Positions 32,035 to 44,064 of a DNA stretch of 64,000 nt are shown here, in pieces. Under the pieces are notes generated by a model. That model had not been told where the DNA came from and searched no databases. It saw only the letters and a program-made list of their open reading frames with translations. The DNA is taken from NCBI GenBank assembly GCA_039583875.1, contig CM077162.1:113242589-113306588 (forward strand), given 5' to 3'. The stretch is from Platanthera guangdongensis. Taxonomy: Eukaryota; Streptophyta; Magnoliopsida; Asparagales; Orchidaceae. Numbering within the stretch: the first letter of the stretch is position 1; every line of letters starts with the position of its first letter. Position numbers and translations under genes: made by a program.

Positions 32035-32385
32035 CTTTTATTCGTCAATATTTTGAAAACGCTTACGCTATTACTTCTCCAAAAATCAAAAAAAAAATTT
32101 ATAATTTATATATTTAAATATTTATAATCAACCCACTTCACCTTATTTCTACCCCACCTAAAATCTCTCGAAAAGGGTAAGGGGCTTTAAGCGCCACCAT
32201 TTTACCTAGTACCGGGCGAACCCTTCACCGGGTAGTCCTCGGGAAGTTCGAGAGCCAAGCCGTCAAAAAAAAAAAATCTTTTTTTCAAAAAAAAACAAAA
32301 CTAAAAATTTTTTTTCTTTCTTTTCCTCTTTTTCCTTCTTTTCCAAGCTTTCATTCTCATCTTCCCTCGTTTTCTTTACTAGTGT
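32035..32385 (+). other. Leader of element I
   Basis: Non-coding, with A-rich (32262-32300) then T/C-rich (32310-32370) runs before the gag ATG. No other structure is clear. Confidence 0.7.
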
Positions 32386-35025
32386 ATGACCCGAGCGAAT
32401 TCGTCGCTACTTGTTGATTTGGACCCAGAAATCGAACGCTCCTTTCGGAGACAACTACGGTTCGGGGCTTCCACTTCTCAAACAGCGGTTGAGGATTCCT
32501 TCGGGGATTGTAATTATTCTGAGATGGGAGATCCCAACCCAGGAATGGCTCAGCAAAGGACTATGTCCGATTATGCTCGACCCAACCTGGAGGGGACTGA
32601 AACAAGTATTGTTCGACCTGCAATTGCGAACAATAACTTCGAGCTTAAGCGTAGCATCATACAAATGGTGCAGCAATATGTACAGTTCGACGGATTACAA
32701 GATGAAGATCCGAACTTACATATTGCTAATTTTCTTGAAATCTGTGACACCTTTAAAATTAATGGTGTCTCAGATGATGCTATAAGGCTAAGACTCTTCC
32801 CCTTCTCCTTAAGAACTAAGGCCAAACAGTGGTTGAGCTCTCTTCCAAGAGGCTCAATCACTACTTGGAACATTTTAACTGAAAAATTTCTTGCTAGATA
32901 TTTCCCTCCCGCCAAAACTGCTAAGTTAAGAAATGATATCACTTCTTATTCTCAAATTGCTTCTGAGACCCTCTATGACACGTGGGAGAGGTTCAAAGAA
33001 CTTTTGAGAAGATGCCCTCATCATGCTCTGCCTGTATGGTTACAGGTTCAGACATTTTACAATGGGCTAAATCAAGAAACAAAGCAAATGATAGATGCCG
33101 CTTCCGCTGGTTCTTTAGACCGCAAAACTCTGGAAGCCGCTCTTGAGCTTATCGAGGACATGGCGATGAACACTTATCAGTGGAATTCGTCCAGGTCTCG
33201 CCCATCTAAACCCGCAGGTATCTATGAAGTGGATTCGGTTTCGCAACTGGCGCTACAAGTGGAAATGTTAAACAAGAAGATTTCGGAGATGACTGCTTCC
33301 TCCGCCGCTAAGGTATATGAAAATGTGAATGTTGCTGCTGCCGAGCAGGTGGATTATCTGGGGAACATACCCAGGCCTGCTCAAAATAATTCTGCAAACA
33401 ATTTTTCTGCTTTTCCGAATTTTTCTTCTCCGCCTGGTTTTTCTTCTTCTTCTAATTCTTATCACCCCGGATGGCGTAACCATCCAAATTTCTCGTGGAG
33501 TAATAACGCTAACGCCATACGCCCACCGCACGATTTTACACCACCACCACCTCCGCAACAAAATTTTCAAAAACCTTCCCCTTTGGAAGAGATCCTCGCT
33601 AAATATATAAGCTCGAACGATGCCACTATTAGAAATTTAACAGGATCAATGAAAAACTTAGAAAATCAAGTCGGCCAACTCGCTAAGGCCTTTTCCGAAA
33701 GACCACCTGGAACTCTTCCCTCGAACACTGAGCCTAACCCAAGGGAACACGCAAATGCAATTTCCCTTCGGAGCGGTAAAGTTGTTAACGAGCCCACCAC
33801 AAGGGAAGAGCCAAAGGTGATTGTCCCTCCTGTTGTGGAAGCAATTACCCCTACGGAAAATGATAAAACGAATTTTGAAAATGAAAAATCTACTTTAGAT
33901 AAAGAAAAAGATGTTTCTATTTTTTCTAATGATGACGTTCAAAATGATGCTCCGCTTATCATAAAGGAATTTCCGCCACCCCCTTATCCGGCCCGACTTA
34001 GGAAAGAAAAACTAGATGATCAATACCAACGCTTTCTTGAAATGTTCAAACAAATTCATATTAATTTACCATTTCATGAAGCGATTAGTCAAATGCCTAA
34101 GTACGCCAAATATCTCAAAGATTTATTAACGAACAAAACGAAATTAGAAAATTTATCGCATGTAACGTTAAATGAAGAATGCTCGGCGGTCGTTAAAAAC
34201 TCTAATCTTCCTAAAAAGATAAACGATCCGGGTAGTTTTTCCATTCCGTGCGTTTTTGGTGATCTGTTCGTTAAACATGCGTTAGCGGATCTAGGGGCGA
34301 GCATAAATTTGATGCCCTTTTCTTTATTCAAAAAGCTAGGATTAGGCACTCTTAGCCCTACAAGAATGAGTATCCAGTTAGCCGATAGGTCTATCAAGTA
34401 TCCACTAGGTATCGTTGAGGACGTGCTAGTAAAGGTCGACAAATTCATCTTCCCGGTGGATTTTGTCATTCTTGATATTGAAGAGGACGTCGAGGTTCCT
34501 CTTATTCTTGGACGGCCTTTTCTAGCCACCTCTCGAGCGGTTATAGACGTTAGTAACGGAAAATTGTTTTTGCGTGTGGGAGATGATGAGGTCACATTTT
34601 CAATTAATCAATCAATGAAAAATTCCTTACAAAATGATGACTCATGCTTCTTTATTGATGTTTTAAATGAAGCTTCTTCCCTTTCCCTTTCCAACATCTC
34701 TTCAAATGAATTTTCCTCTTCTTTTTCTGAAAATTCTTCACATGATTTTGAAAACACGGTTATGTCCGCAAAAACAAATTTTGAAAATGATTTTGTCTTT
34801 GGTAGAAGCAAGTATGAACGTCTTATTTTTGACAAAGAAAAGAATTTGAAAAACTCTTATAATGAGCCACCCCATCTTGATTTAAAACCACTCCCTGATC
34901 ATCTAAAATATGCCTTTCTTGAAAAAAATTCTAGGTTGCCCGTTATAATCTCGGCCTATTTATCTCAATCCGAAAATGATCAGTTGATCGAAGTACTACA
35001 AAAGCATCGCCGAGCTATAGCGTGA
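32386..35025 (+). CDS. gag-pro: Athila-type Gag-protease (element I)
   Basis: 879 residues from the ATG at 32386. The Gag capsid-like domain lies at about 85-250 (LRLFPFSLRTKAKQWLSSLP, TWNILTEKFLARYFPP, ERFKELLRRCPHHALPVWLQ). A Pro/Ser-rich linker with HPGWRNHPNFSW follows, then QVGQLAKAFSERPPGTLPSN at about 425-445, and a retropepsin from about 620 with ALADLGASINLMPFSLFKKL and EVPLILGRPFLATSRAVIDV. No CCHC knuckle is present. The active-site triad is DLG in place of DTG/DSG, as is common in this lineage. The terminal TGA (35023) interrupts what is otherwise one frame continuing into RT, so this is the front of a Gag-Pol polyprotein. Confidence 0.95.
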   Translation: MTRANSSLLVDLDPEIERSFRRQLRFGASTSQTAVEDSFGDCNYSEMGDPNPGMAQQRTMSDYARPNLEGTETSIVRPAIANNNFELKRSIIQMVQQYVQFDGLQDEDPNLHIANFLEICDTFKINGVSDDAIRLRLFPFSLRTKAKQWLSSLPRGSITTWNILTEKFLARYFPPAKTAKLRNDITSYSQIASETLYDTWERFKELLRRCPHHALPVWLQVQTFYNGLNQETKQMIDAASAGSLDRKTLEAALELIEDMAMNTYQWNSSRSRPSKPAGIYEVDSVSQLALQVEMLNKKISEMTASSAAKVYENVNVAAAEQVDYLGNIPRPAQNNSANNFSAFPNFSSPPGFSSSSNSYHPGWRNHPNFSWSNNANAIRPPHDFTPPPPPQQNFQKPSPLEEILAKYISSNDATIRNLTGSMKNLENQVGQLAKAFSERPPGTLPSNTEPNPREHANAISLRSGKVVNEPTTREEPKVIVPPVVEAITPTENDKTNFENEKSTLDKEKDVSIFSNDDVQNDAPLIIKEFPPPPYPARLRKEKLDDQYQRFLEMFKQIHINLPFHEAISQMPKYAKYLKDLLTNKTKLENLSHVTLNEECSAVVKNSNLPKKINDPGSFSIPCVFGDLFVKHALADLGASINLMPFSLFKKLGLGTLSPTRMSIQLADRSIKYPLGIVEDVLVKVDKFIFPVDFVILDIEEDVEVPLILGRPFLATSRAVIDVSNGKLFLRVGDDEVTFSINQSMKNSLQNDDSCFFIDVLNEASSLSLSNISSNEFSSSFSENSSHDFENTVMSAKTNFENDFVFGRSKYERLIFDKEKNLKNSYNEPPHLDLKPLPDHLKYAFLEKNSRLPVIISAYLSQSENDQLIEVLQKHRRAIA

Positions 35026-37777
35026 CAAATTTGTGATATTCCTGGCATAAGCCCCTCCTTCTGCACACACAAAATATTTTTTGACAATAATCCTAAGGGT
35101 GTAGTTCAACCACAACGTCGTCTTAATCCAAATATGAAAGAGGTTGTGAAGGAAGAGGTGCTTACGTTATTAGATGCGGGGATAATTTATTCGATTTCCG
35201 ATAGTCAGTGGGTGAGTCCGGTACAGGTTGTTCCTAAGAAGGGAGGGATTACGGTAGTACCAAATGAAAATAACGACTTAATTCCAACTAGGACGATAAC
35301 GGGATGGAGGATGTGCATCGATTACCGTAAGCTAAACGATGCCACTCGAAAAGATCACTTCCCCCTCCCCTTTATCGATCAAATTCTAGAACGGTTGTCC
35401 GGGCACAATTTTTATTGCTTCCTCGACGGTCTCTCGGGATACTTTCAAATCCCTATCGCACCCGAGGACCAAGAGAAGACGACATTCACCTGCCCCTTCG
35501 GAACTTTTGCTTATCGTAGAATGCCTTTCGGACTATGCAACGCACCCGCCACCTTTCAGCGGTGTATGCTTGCCATTTTTGATAAATATGTAGAGAATAT
35601 TATGGAAATCTTTATGGACGATTTTTCTGTTTTTGGCGACTCCTTTAATTTATGTTTAGAAAATTTGGAAAAAGTTTTACAACGCTGCGAAGCAACGAAT
35701 CTAGTTTTAAATTGGGAGAAGTGCCACTTTATGGTACGCGAAGGTTTAGTCCTTGGCCACAACATTTCCGCTAGGAGAATTGAAGTGGACAAGGCAAAAA
35801 TTGAAGTAATTGAAAAGTTACCGCCGCCTACAAATATTAAAGCGATTAGAAGTTTTTTAGGGCATGCGGGTTTTTATCGACGATTCATTAAAAACTTTTC
35901 AAAAATTACTAAGCCTCTCACCCACCTTCTCGAAAAAGACACTCCTTTCGTTTTTGATGAATCATGTCTCGCGGCATTTGAATTAATTAAATCTAAACTT
36001 ATAAATGCTCCTATTTTGATCGCCCCAGTTTGGGATTTACCTTTCGAAATCATGTGTGATGCGAGTAATCATGCGGTAGGTGCGGTTTTAGGTCAACGAA
36101 TCGCTAAGAACTTTCATCCGATTTTCTACGCTAGTAAAACTCTCACTTCTGCGCAAGAAAACTACACCACAACGGAGAAAGAGCTCTTACCGGTTATTTT
36201 TGCTTTTGATAAATTCCGACCGTATGTTACTCTTTCTAAGGTTATTGTTTTCACGGATCATTCCGCTCTGAAGTACCTCCTTTCTAAACCGAATGCCAGG
36301 CCGCGTCTTATCCGTTGGATCCTCTTACTTCAAGAATTCGACTTGGAGATTCGGGATAAGAAAGGAGCGGAAAACCTAGCAGCTGATCATCTCTCTCGTC
36401 TTGAAAATCCCAATCTAGATCTTTTAAATGAAACTTTTATTAATGATTCTTTTCCGGATGAGCGTCTTTTTACTATTTCTTCATCTCCTACCCCCTGGTT
36501 TGCCGATCTGGCCAATTATCTTGTGGCCCGGGTCCTCCCAAAAGAATACTCCACTCACCAAAAGAAGAAATTCTTTTCGGAGTTGAAGTATTATTTTTGG
36601 GAAGACCCATTTCTATTTCGCATTTGTGCGGACCAGGTGGTTAGGAGATGTGTTTCACGGGAAGAGGGTCACCAAATTTTAAAACATGTTCATGAAGGTC
36701 CGACTGGCAGGCACTATCAAGCTAACCGCACCGCACACAAAGTGCTTAGTGCTGGCTTCTATTGGCCAAGCATATTTAAAGATGCACAAATCTTTGTGGG
36801 CGGGTGCGATCGATGCCAGCGGACTGGAAATCTCTCAAATAAAAATGAAATGGAACAAAACTACTTTCTCGAATGCGAAGTTTTTGATCTATGGGGCATA
36901 GACTTTGTCGGCCCATTTCCCTCCAGCTTAGGAAATAAATATATTCTAGTCGCAGTCGATTATGTTTCTAGGTGGGCAGAGGCCCAAGCTCTACCAAATA
37001 ATGATGCTCGCGTTGTTGTCAATTTTTTTAAAAAAATTATTTTCTCGCTTTGGCTTTCCTCGAGCGATCGTTAGTGATAGGGGAAGTCATTTTTGCAACG
37101 CTCAACTCACTAAGGCTTTAGCCAAATATGGCGTTACGCATAAATTATCCACCGCTTATCACCCCCAAACTAACGGTCAGGTCGAGGTAGTCAATCGCGA
37201 ACTTAAACGAATTTTGGAAAAAAACGTTTCTACTTCTCGTAAGGATTGGTCTTTAAAATTGGACGATGCTCTGTGGGCCTATCGGACAACGTACAAGACC
37301 GCCATCGGTTGTACTCCTTTCCGATTAGTCTATGGAAAATCGTGTCATCTTCCGGTAGAAGTAGAACACCGTGCGTACTGGGCGTTAAAGTTTTTTAATT
37401 TCGATCCGCACTCGGTCGGCGAGCATAGAAAAAACCAACTGAATGAGCTTGACGAGTGGCGAGCGTACACATATGAAAATAATAAAATCTATAAAGAACG
37501 CACGAAATTGTATCACGATAAGAACCTCCGCCACCCTAAAACTTTTAAACCAGGCGATCAAGTTCTTCTCTTTAATTCGCGTTTACGACTCTTCCCGGGA
37601 AAGCTTAAATCTAGATGGTCCGGACCGTTCACGGTCAAGGATGTTTTTCCTTACGGCACTGTGCTACTTTCACACCCCGATAAGGGGGACTTTAAAGTTA
37701 ATGGTCATAGACTTAAACTCTATTTCTCTAATGATTCTGTGACTCCTACAAAGGAGAATCTTCTTTTTGATTCTTAG
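35026..37777 (+). pseudogene. pol: Athila-type RT-RNase H-integrase, one stop and one frameshift (I)
   Basis: In frame with gag after TGA at 35023. [28 protein letters not shown]-like [38 protein letters not shown] and catalytic [10 protein letters not shown]. RNase [27 protein letters not shown] and [12 protein letters not shown]. Integrase: zinc domain with H-H and CDRCQR, and core [20 protein letters not shown]. At about 37023-37038, in a run of seven T then seven A, the frame shifts by one base. The rest ([31 protein letters not shown], the C-terminal [14 protein letters not shown]) is read in the second frame to 37777. All catalytic residues are present across the two frames. Confidence 0.93.
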
Positions 37778-39718
37778 TTTTTCTGATGGACATTTTATTT
37801 TTGGACTTATTATTATTCTGCAACTCTTTTATTCGGACTTTAAATATTGTAATAAAAAAACCATTATCGGGCATCTGCCCATGGACTCTATCTATTTTTT
37901 GCTTTTATTTTGCTCTTCCTACCGGAGGCCAATCAAGTCCATGTTCGTGGTCGCCGCTCCGCCGTTGCTGATACCAGATGGATCAAGTCATACCTGCTGA
38001 CGATCAAATACTCTAAAAAGCAAGCATGGGGGAGCGACATCCGCCTTCATCTCACGAACCCGGGGAAGTCCTGCTCTTAATTATTTACTTTTCCTGCATT
38101 TTTCTTTTTCTCTTATCCTCAGTCCCCTTCTCTTTTTCTTTATGTTTTCTTCATTGAGGGCAATGAAGGATTTAAGCATGGGGGCGTCTAGTTTCTTTTG
38201 GTCTTTGCTTTTCGTTCTTTCAAAAAAAAAAAAATTCTGTTTTATATTAGTATAGTATTTTATGTTATCAAAATCTAAAATCCAAAAAAAAAAAATATAA
38301 AACCCAAAAAAATTAGAAAAAAACAAAAATCAAAAAAATTGTGCTAAAATCTATTTGAAAAACAAAACCTAAAATTATTTTCTATCTTTATTTTTATGTT
38401 TCTTCTAGTGAAGTGTAGGCCCGTGCGGTTTTTGTAGTTCTATATAGAATCCTTTGAAAGTGTTTTCTAAACTTATCATTTTAGCATAGTTTAGTTTTAC
38501 TAGTTTCTTTTTCTTAAATATAGGCATCCGATTTTTACGTTTTAAGTTAGCAATTTGTAGTTATGTCTTTTTATTCGGTTAGTTGCTTACGAATGGTTGC
38601 TAGGTATCATTAGCTCTTTTTCATTTGCGAGGTAGTCTTTCTTGGTGTCTAGAACTTGTACCAAGCTACTCTCGAAGCATTTGCGCCGTTTTTACGTTCT
38701 TTAGAAATGATTTAGGCCACCATTTGAATAGTTTGAGCTTTTCTTGCCCACCAAAACAAAACCCTTGCAAAACAATTTTGGGCCTTTTTCCTTATTTTCT
38801 TTGTTTTTAGCTCCACCTTTCATTTCATTATGTTCACCAAAGCCAAATATCTTTCCTATTTTTGCACTATAAATTTGAGCTTAAAAATTATTTTTGTGGG
38901 AAGGGTATTATTTTTGAAATGAATAGGAAATTCTCAAGCTTATTTTTGGAGCTTTCTTATCCAATGCTATTCAAAAGAAAAAAAAATTGAGAAAGAGAAA
39001 AAAAAAATATCATTACAAAATCAAAAAAAATGAATGCAAAAAGTTTATGTTTGGCCAAGTTTATAAAAGAAAAAATTTTCATGGCATTGTTTTTGTAGTT
39101 TCATATTGGAGAAATGACATACTTGTTATTTCTCATTTTTCATTATGCTTTATTTATTTTTGAGCTCACCTTGGTTTAGTGCCTAAAACTTTCATGTTTA
39201 TCTTTGATTCCACTTCCTAATCATTTACCTAAGCCAAGTTTTAATGCCTAGTAGAAGTCCTAATGATCTTAGAACTTAATTTCGCATAGTGGAGAAAGTG
39301 TGAACGTACAAGCCTATGGCCACCATCATTGATGGATTTCTTTGGAGGTTATCTTGGAGTGTCTTAGGGTTAATGTTTATCTAGCAACCTAGTAGTTTGT
39401 TAATGCGCCGTTTATTTAGAACCTCTACTTTTTGTTGTCCTTATTTTCATTTATTTTGGATGCCTTGTTTTTAAGATTTAGAAATGTGTAGACTTTTCTT
39501 ATGTTCTAATGATATTTTTAGGTCTCCACTTTCAAGTTTTCTACTGTGCACTTCTCACCCCACTAGTTGTTAACATAGGGATTAGGATAGTTTAATTTTT
39601 CATGTTTTGCTTTTCTTAATTATGAAACCTAAATTAGCTTTGTTTATTTTCTATTTCCTTCCCTAGTTTTCATCTTTATTTGCTTGAGGGCAAGCAAATG
39701 TTTAAGCATGGGGGAATT
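37778..39718 (+). other. Non-coding 3' region of element I with repeated PPT-like motifs
   Basis: AT-rich with no credible ORF; the envelope-like gene of some Athila elements is absent. It contains three copies of AAGCATGGGGG: 38022-38032, 38174-38184 and 39704-39714, the last being the polypurine tract next to the LTR. The second and third are each preceded by a perfect hairpin with an AGGG loop: CTTCATTG/CAATGAAG at 38149-38168 and TTTGCTTG/CAAGCAAA at 39679-39698. Two blocks identical to element D lie at 38662-38681 and 39328-39347. Confidence 0.85.
39679..39718 (+). other. Hairpin plus polypurine tract of element I
   Basis: An 8-bp stem with AGGG loop is followed after 2 bases by TTTAAGCATGGGGGAATT and the LTR start TGATGACTAG. 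Confidence 0.9.
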
Positions 39719-41682
39719 TGATGACTAGTTTTAGTCATCCTTTTTGGGGGTAATTTAGTTTTCAAAATGCCTAATTTTATTTATATTTTATGTTTGTTAT
39801 TTCATGTTTTAATGTTTCTTTACAATATTTTAATTCCTAGTGTTATTAGAGTTTTGATATAAAATTCTATATAGTCTTACTATATGTGTTATGTTATTTT
39901 ATATTATGTTATGTTATGATACGTTTTAGTTTTAAGGTTGTAATATTTTTATATTATTGTGTTTAAAAATCTTGTTTTAACTTTAACTTTGTTATGTTAT
40001 AAAATCTATATAGTGTTATGTTATGTTTTAACTTTGTTTCAACTTTGTTATGACTAATCCATATCTTGTTTTGTTTTATTTATAGGTTCAAAGTCCACTT
40101 GGTGCAGCCCACAATTTGCATGGCCGGCTTCTTCCCACATTGGTGCAGCCCACATTGATAAAGCCTACATGATGCAGCCCTCAAGCTCAAACCCGAGCCC
40201 ATACAGCTCTCCTAGCCAACCCGAGCCCCCCCATGCAGCCCAAGCAGCCCACCTAGTTCAAACCCGAGCCCCCTATGCAGCCCATGAAGTCCCTAGCCCC
40301 TACCCGAGCCCCCTATACAGCCCATTTAAGCCCACATGGCCGGCCACCCCCCTCTCTTTCCTTTATTCTCTTTCCACCTTTCAATCCATGCATGCATCAT
40401 AATATTTTCTCTCCCTTTCATTTATTGCATGCATGCATTCACTTGTTCATGCTTGGCCGACCCCTCCATTCCTTCCTCCTATTTTATTTCTTGCTTTTAT
40501 TATTCTACATTCAACCCATCTTTCTCTCCCTTTCTTTATTTCTTATTCATTCCCCCTTTGCTATTTTATATTTTCCAACTCATTCCCTTAAAATCCATGC
40601 ATTGAACCCACCTCTTTCTCTCCACCTAATTAAATATCATGCATGAATCATCCCTCTCTCTCTCCCCTCATTAAACACATCATGCATGCACCTCTTCCTA
40701 CACATGGCCGGCCACCCCCCCTTGCCCCCTCTTCTTCTTTCCATTCTAGAACCTTCCCCCTCATCTATAAAAAGGCACCATGGTCTCATGCTTTGGAGAG
40801 TTGGATTTTGGAGAGCAAGTGAAGTTCTAGTTCAAGAGAGTGCTTTCTTTTTTGTTGCTTACATGTTGTTAAGTCTTAATTAGTGTAATCTTTGCTTTTG
40901 ATAGTGTAATCTTTTCTCCGTATTATTTTGTACTTCTCCGTTTTTATTTATCAATGGAAATGAATTTCTCTTATCTTTCCGTGCTTTCTTTCTTAACTAT
41001 GCGTAGCTAATCTTCTTTTAGCATTTGATCATGAGGATCCATGATTTGAAATGAGAATTATTTTTATTTCATAGTTTTATTTTTGCGTAATTCTACTCGG
41101 TCCTTCTTTGAATAATTTTTGTGTCGACTCCGTATTTCCGGTATACGGTAGTAGGCTTATGATCTCATATTCGAGTAGCCGAGAGGCTCGTGGATGTGAA
41201 AGATCACTCAAAGAAGGAAGGAGTTGAACGTAACCCTAGAGATAGGACGACGTAAATCCTCCGGATTGGAGTCAAATCCAATAGTGCGGATCATCTCGAT
41301 AATGCAACTTTAGGCTTCTTTGGTTTGTAAAGAGATTTCGATCAAAGAGTCTATAAGTTAGGAGACCTAATGCTCTAGCGAGATTTTGTCTTATTTTCGG
41401 ATCCGTCACGGCCGAGTTGGATTTGCAAATTTAAAACTATGCCCTTTTATTTTCTCGTTTCATTTCATGGTGAATCAATGATCGAATGCTAGCCTTTTTA
41501 TATTAGTTTTCGTCTCGCAATTTATCGTTCATTTTACTTCTTAAAAAATTCTCAAATTCCCAATAGTTTTCCGGTAGGATAATAGTTCGAGCGCGAGTAT
41601 AAGTACTTGACAACCCCGTGTTTAAATACGACCTTGGTACTACAATTCGACAGGTACGCTTGCCTGTTCGGGTTTTGGCCCA
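39719..41682 (+). repeat. I 3' LTR
   Basis: 1964 bp, TG...CA ends, TATA box TATAAAAAGG at 40766-40775, the same terminal hairpin as the 5' copy. A 2-bp and a 1-bp insertion account for the length difference from the 5' LTR. Confidence 0.95.
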
Positions 41683-41743
41683 CCACCACCCCTTAAAAAG
41701 AATTCGCCCACGAATTCCAGTCAAGCCCGACCAAAACCAGTAG

Positions 41744-41753
41744 TCTGATACCA
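41744..41753 (-). other. Primer-binding site, initiator tRNA-Met (element H)
   Basis: The minus strand reads TGGTATCAGA three bases after the 5' LTR end (plus-strand TGATACCA at 41746-41753). Confidence 0.85.
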
Positions 41754-41756
41754 AAT

Positions 41757-44059
41757 TGTAACACCCCCTATCCGTCGCATAGCATATAGTAGTAGGTCCG
41801 GCCGGGGCCCGACGCCATATACCACAGACAGACCGGGTGGTTACGTATGGAAACCATCCAACCAATCTCAACGTCCTACACAGAGCATTCTAGCGGAAGC
41901 AGTTTAAATAAGTTGTACTCAAGAACCCAGCAACAAGCATGAATGTCCACTACTACCAAAAGGAATGTTATTACAAAATACTCAAAAGTCGACCTTAAGG
42001 CCTTACAAAACGTTCCACTTGTTTAATACATGATTTACCAACCTCGGCACGCAGGCCGGCCATACATGAATCAAATAGAAAACATTTCCACTTGGGCCTT
42101 CGAGGGCCAGCTTCGCAAAAAGGGCTTTAGCCCGCTATTGACCGCTTGGTCCAGCTGCACCTGCAAGCAACAAACCACCGCACGGTGGCAAACATGGCAA
42201 CGGTCAGCAATGCTGACCAAATTATAACGATCCCGCCCCCAACTCGGGGCGGCGATGCTCCTTCCCTGCATTTCATTAGCACAAGCGAGCAATGCATACA
42301 ACCATAGCCATTTCAACACAGACGTTGGCTCGTACGGCCACACGTCCCGTGCACTCAGGGCACATTCTCGGTGAACCGGTCGATGTTACGTCAATTAAAG
42401 CCATTAACATTCCGTACTCACCACCGCCACTTAGACGGCCATTCCTATGAGCAATTCGTCTTCATGGTATTGGTCACGTCAATTTAAGCCATTGACCACC
42501 GAAGACCCCCATCTATGCCAACGGCGAGTGCCATGTAACTTTAGGTCTCTCTAACCCGAACGACATGAAGCGGGTACGGCTCCATCTAACCCGTGCTCAC
42601 ATCGCAACGACAATTTAAGCCATATGCGCGGGTCAAACTTTCACCGAGTCCCATTCTAACACAAGTCACATAACCCCGTTATGTTCAAGATGGCTCTCAG
42701 GCCACCAAGTTGGCAAGATCTCGTATCCGCCCAGTTTTCCGGGTGCACCTTTGGGTTAGTCACCAAGGCTCCCTGCTGCAATCTACCGCGTAGAAAACCC
42801 GAAAACACCCAATAGCACGGAGTCTTCTCCGGCCTTATGCAATGCAACATCACCGATCCGGACTAACATGTCCGGGTAGGCTTCACACAAAATGCCTACG
42901 TCCGTTCTCGCATACGGACTCTAAACAACGAGGACTTTACATATCTACCCGAAGGAACGCCTCCAACTCTCCGCAAACTCGCGAGAGCGGGCTTCCTATG
43001 CTAAGAAAGAGAGCTACTAGTGCTCAAGATGAGGATCGTTACACTTGCGTTCCTCTTTGACACCATCGAAAAGTAATCGGATAGAAATCACCGCACTTGC
43101 GTTGCCTCCATGGATCCGGAGTCGGCTTGCGATTCGGAGCTCCGAAGCTCCTCCAATGGAGGATCTAGCTCCTCTTCCTCTTGCCTTAGCTCTTCTTTCT
43201 CCAAGGGTTTGGAGAGGTGAAAAGGGTGAAAAGTGAAGGATTTTCTAAGTCAAACCCGAGTATATCCTCTCAGGAACCAACCCCAGCCGTCGGATCTCAA
43301 CCTAAGAAAACGAGCGGCTTTGATTCGGGGCTAAAATGCCCAATCTGGACCGAACACGGCCTGGCACACGCCTGTGTCCAGGGCCGTGTGCCGCATTCGC
43401 CGTCAAAATCGAATCTCCTGGACACGCACACGGGTATCGAACACGCCCGTGTTCGAGCTGACACGCCCGTGTTCCAGCTGACACGGCCGTGTAGCCGGCC
43501 GTGTACCCCATGATTTTCTCCCGCTTTCAACCCGAGCACTGCACGGGTTCTAGGACACGCCCGTGTCCTTGCCCGTGTCATATTGACACGCCTGGGCCCC
43601 CAGGCCGTGTACACGGGACATTTCGTCGAGTGGAGATCGACGACTCGATGACACGGCCTTGGACACGCCCGTGTCCTAGGCCGTGTGCCTTGACTCGACG
43701 ATCGTCGAGTGAATCTCGACGATTTCACCTTGACGATCGTCGACACGGGTCGACACGCCTTGCGACACGCCCGTGTCGCAGGCCGTGTGCCCATTCTCGA
43801 CGAATCGTCGAGTATAACTCGACGATTTCACGGCTAAGTGTCGACACGGGTCGACACGCCCTGCGACACGCCCGTGTCGCAGGCCGTGTGCCCATTCTCG
43901 ACGAATCGTCGAGAATAACTCGACGACTTCGCGGCTAAGTGTCGACACACGCTTAACACGCCCTGGGACACGCCCGTGTCCCAGGCCGTGTGCCTACTGC
44001 CAGAACCCAAACTGGCCCAAAACGTCCCCCTTTGCTCCTTTGAGTTTCGGGGCGTTACA
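41757..44059 (-). repeat. H 5' LTR
   Basis: 2303 bp, identical in length to the 3' LTR, with the same hairpin array at about 43350-44000 and TGTAAC...GTTACA ends, followed by the AAATC duplication. Confidence 0.95.
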
Positions 44060-44064
44060 AAATC

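Larger units (their letters stand above)
30047..41682 (+). mobile_element. Element I: Athila-like Ty3/gypsy element, youngest insertion
   Basis: 11,636 bp with LTRs at 30047-32007 (1961 bp) and 39719-41682 (1964 bp) and perfect CCACC duplications (30042-30046 and 41683-41687). It has a tRNA-Asp primer-binding site with an 18-base match to the tRNA end, gag-protease, and RT-RNase H-integrase, then 1.9 kb of non-coding DNA and a polypurine tract. I counted about a dozen substitutions between the LTRs, about 0.7 percent, the lowest in the window, as expected for the innermost element. One nonsense codon and one frameshift break pol. There is no envelope-like ORF. Confidence 0.97.
22923..44059 (-). 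mobile_element. Element H: Tekay/Del-like chromovirus, interrupted by I
   Basis: Both LTRs are exactly 2303 bp (22923-25225 and 41757-44059), bounded by perfect AAATC duplications (22918-22922 and 44060-44064). In element order (minus strand) there are the 5' LTR, initiator-tRNA-Met primer-binding site, leader split by element I, gag (29887-28733), pol with chromodomain (28667-25261), and a polypurine tract. The LTRs differ at about 22 positions by eye, about 1 percent. Without I the element would be about 9.5 kb. Both reading frames are intact, making H the best-preserved coding unit here apart from the insertion in its leader. Confidence 0.96.

Noticed and set aside
35023..35025. Programmed readthrough of TGA between protease and RT in I
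   Set aside because: The position is after the protease, not at the Gag-Pol boundary, and the residue is a conserved Trp in relatives; a point mutation is the simpler reading.
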